Shown here: piece by piece, positions 5,815 to 5,865 of the stretch
Layout of the letters: each line of letters starts with the position of its first letter
Numbering within the stretch: the stretch's first letter is position 1
Source of the DNA: Candidatus Bathyarchaeota archaeon
Lineage (GTDB): Archaea > Thermoproteota > Bathyarchaeia > Bathyarchaeales > DTEX01
Assembly: GCA_003601695.1 (NCBI GenBank)
Contig: PIYH01000081.1
Coordinates: forward strand, 1 to 5,865
Length of the DNA: 5,865 nucleotides
Direction of reading: 5' to 3'
Translations under genes and position numbers: made by a program
Notes under the pieces: generated by a model
Seen by the model: only the letters and a program-made list of their open reading frames with translations
Database searches by the model: none
What the model was told of the DNA's origin: nothing

Positions 5815-5865
5815 CTAGAAGTTGATCCTGAATATCTCTCTCGCGTTCTCGGACGTTTCCTCCGC
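5815..5865 (-). CDS. C-terminal end of an unidentified protein (runs in from right edge)
   Basis: The minus strand reads 16 codons, AEETSENAREIFRINF, then TAG at 5815-5817. The ENAREIFRI ending resembles the tails of TatD-like and other metal-dependent hydrolases, in which the last helix often reads ENARxxF, but this is far too short to assign a function. It is convergent with the DUF89 gene, whose stop lies 19 bp away. Codon choice and amino-acid pattern look like real coding sequence. Confidence 0.5.
   Translation of the reverse strand, partial: AEETSENAREIFRINF

Noticed and set aside
5813..5820. Palindrome TTCTAGAA and a short T-run between DUF89 and the convergent gene as a terminator
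   Set aside because: It is a simple 8-bp palindrome without a loop or a long T-tract, overlapping a stop codon; there is not enough to call a terminator.

Overview
The window comes from an archaeon. It carries an archaeal/eukaryotic-type translation factor EF-2 with the diphthamide loop, a 25-residue ribosomal protein eL41, remnants of an XPF-type (ERCC4 + helix-hairpin-helix) nuclease, a DUF89 protein of the archaeal length class, and A/T-rich TATA-like elements placed as archaeal promoters would be. The xpf - eL41 - EF-2 order resembles what I recall from Crenarchaeota (xpf beside EF-2 in Sulfolobus). Together with the style of the EF-2 sequence, this points to the TACK group, perhaps a Bathyarchaeia-like lineage. 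That placement is an inference, not a demonstration.

Layout from left to right. Positions 1-623 (minus) hold the first 207 residues of a large glycoside-hydrolase-like protein that runs off the left edge. A 58-bp divergent gap (624-681) separates it from a radical SAM protein of the spore-photolyase-like group (682-1635, plus). That gene meets EF-2 (1632-3842, minus) tail to tail, and their stop codons interlock in one CTTAAG. Upstream of EF-2 on the same strand lie a 74-bp spacer with a perfect 7-bp inverted repeat, then the tiny eL41 gene (3917-3994). Next comes a leader region with a 9-bp RNA hairpin and a good TATA-like box. The box sits inside the 3' end of a frameshifted xpf gene (4084-4792). 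A 112-bp divergent gap leads to a DUF89 metal-dependent phosphatase-like gene (4905-5795, plus), followed by the last 16 codons of an unidentified minus-strand gene at the right edge.

How the genes fit together: the minus-strand block xpf-eL41-EF-2 mixes DNA repair and translation, and the two translation genes probably form the functional core. The most notable points are two that ordinary gene calling would miss. One is the eL41 gene. The other is that the stretch 4084-4792, which shows only a 98-codon orphan ORF, is a nearly full-length XPF nuclease cut into five reading-frame pieces by at least four small indels, with its catalytic ERK motif still readable. The rest (glycoside hydrolase, radical SAM, DUF89) looks intact, which argues against generally poor sequence quality. 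I see no mobile element, CRISPR array, tRNA or rRNA, and no clearly new multi-gene system.
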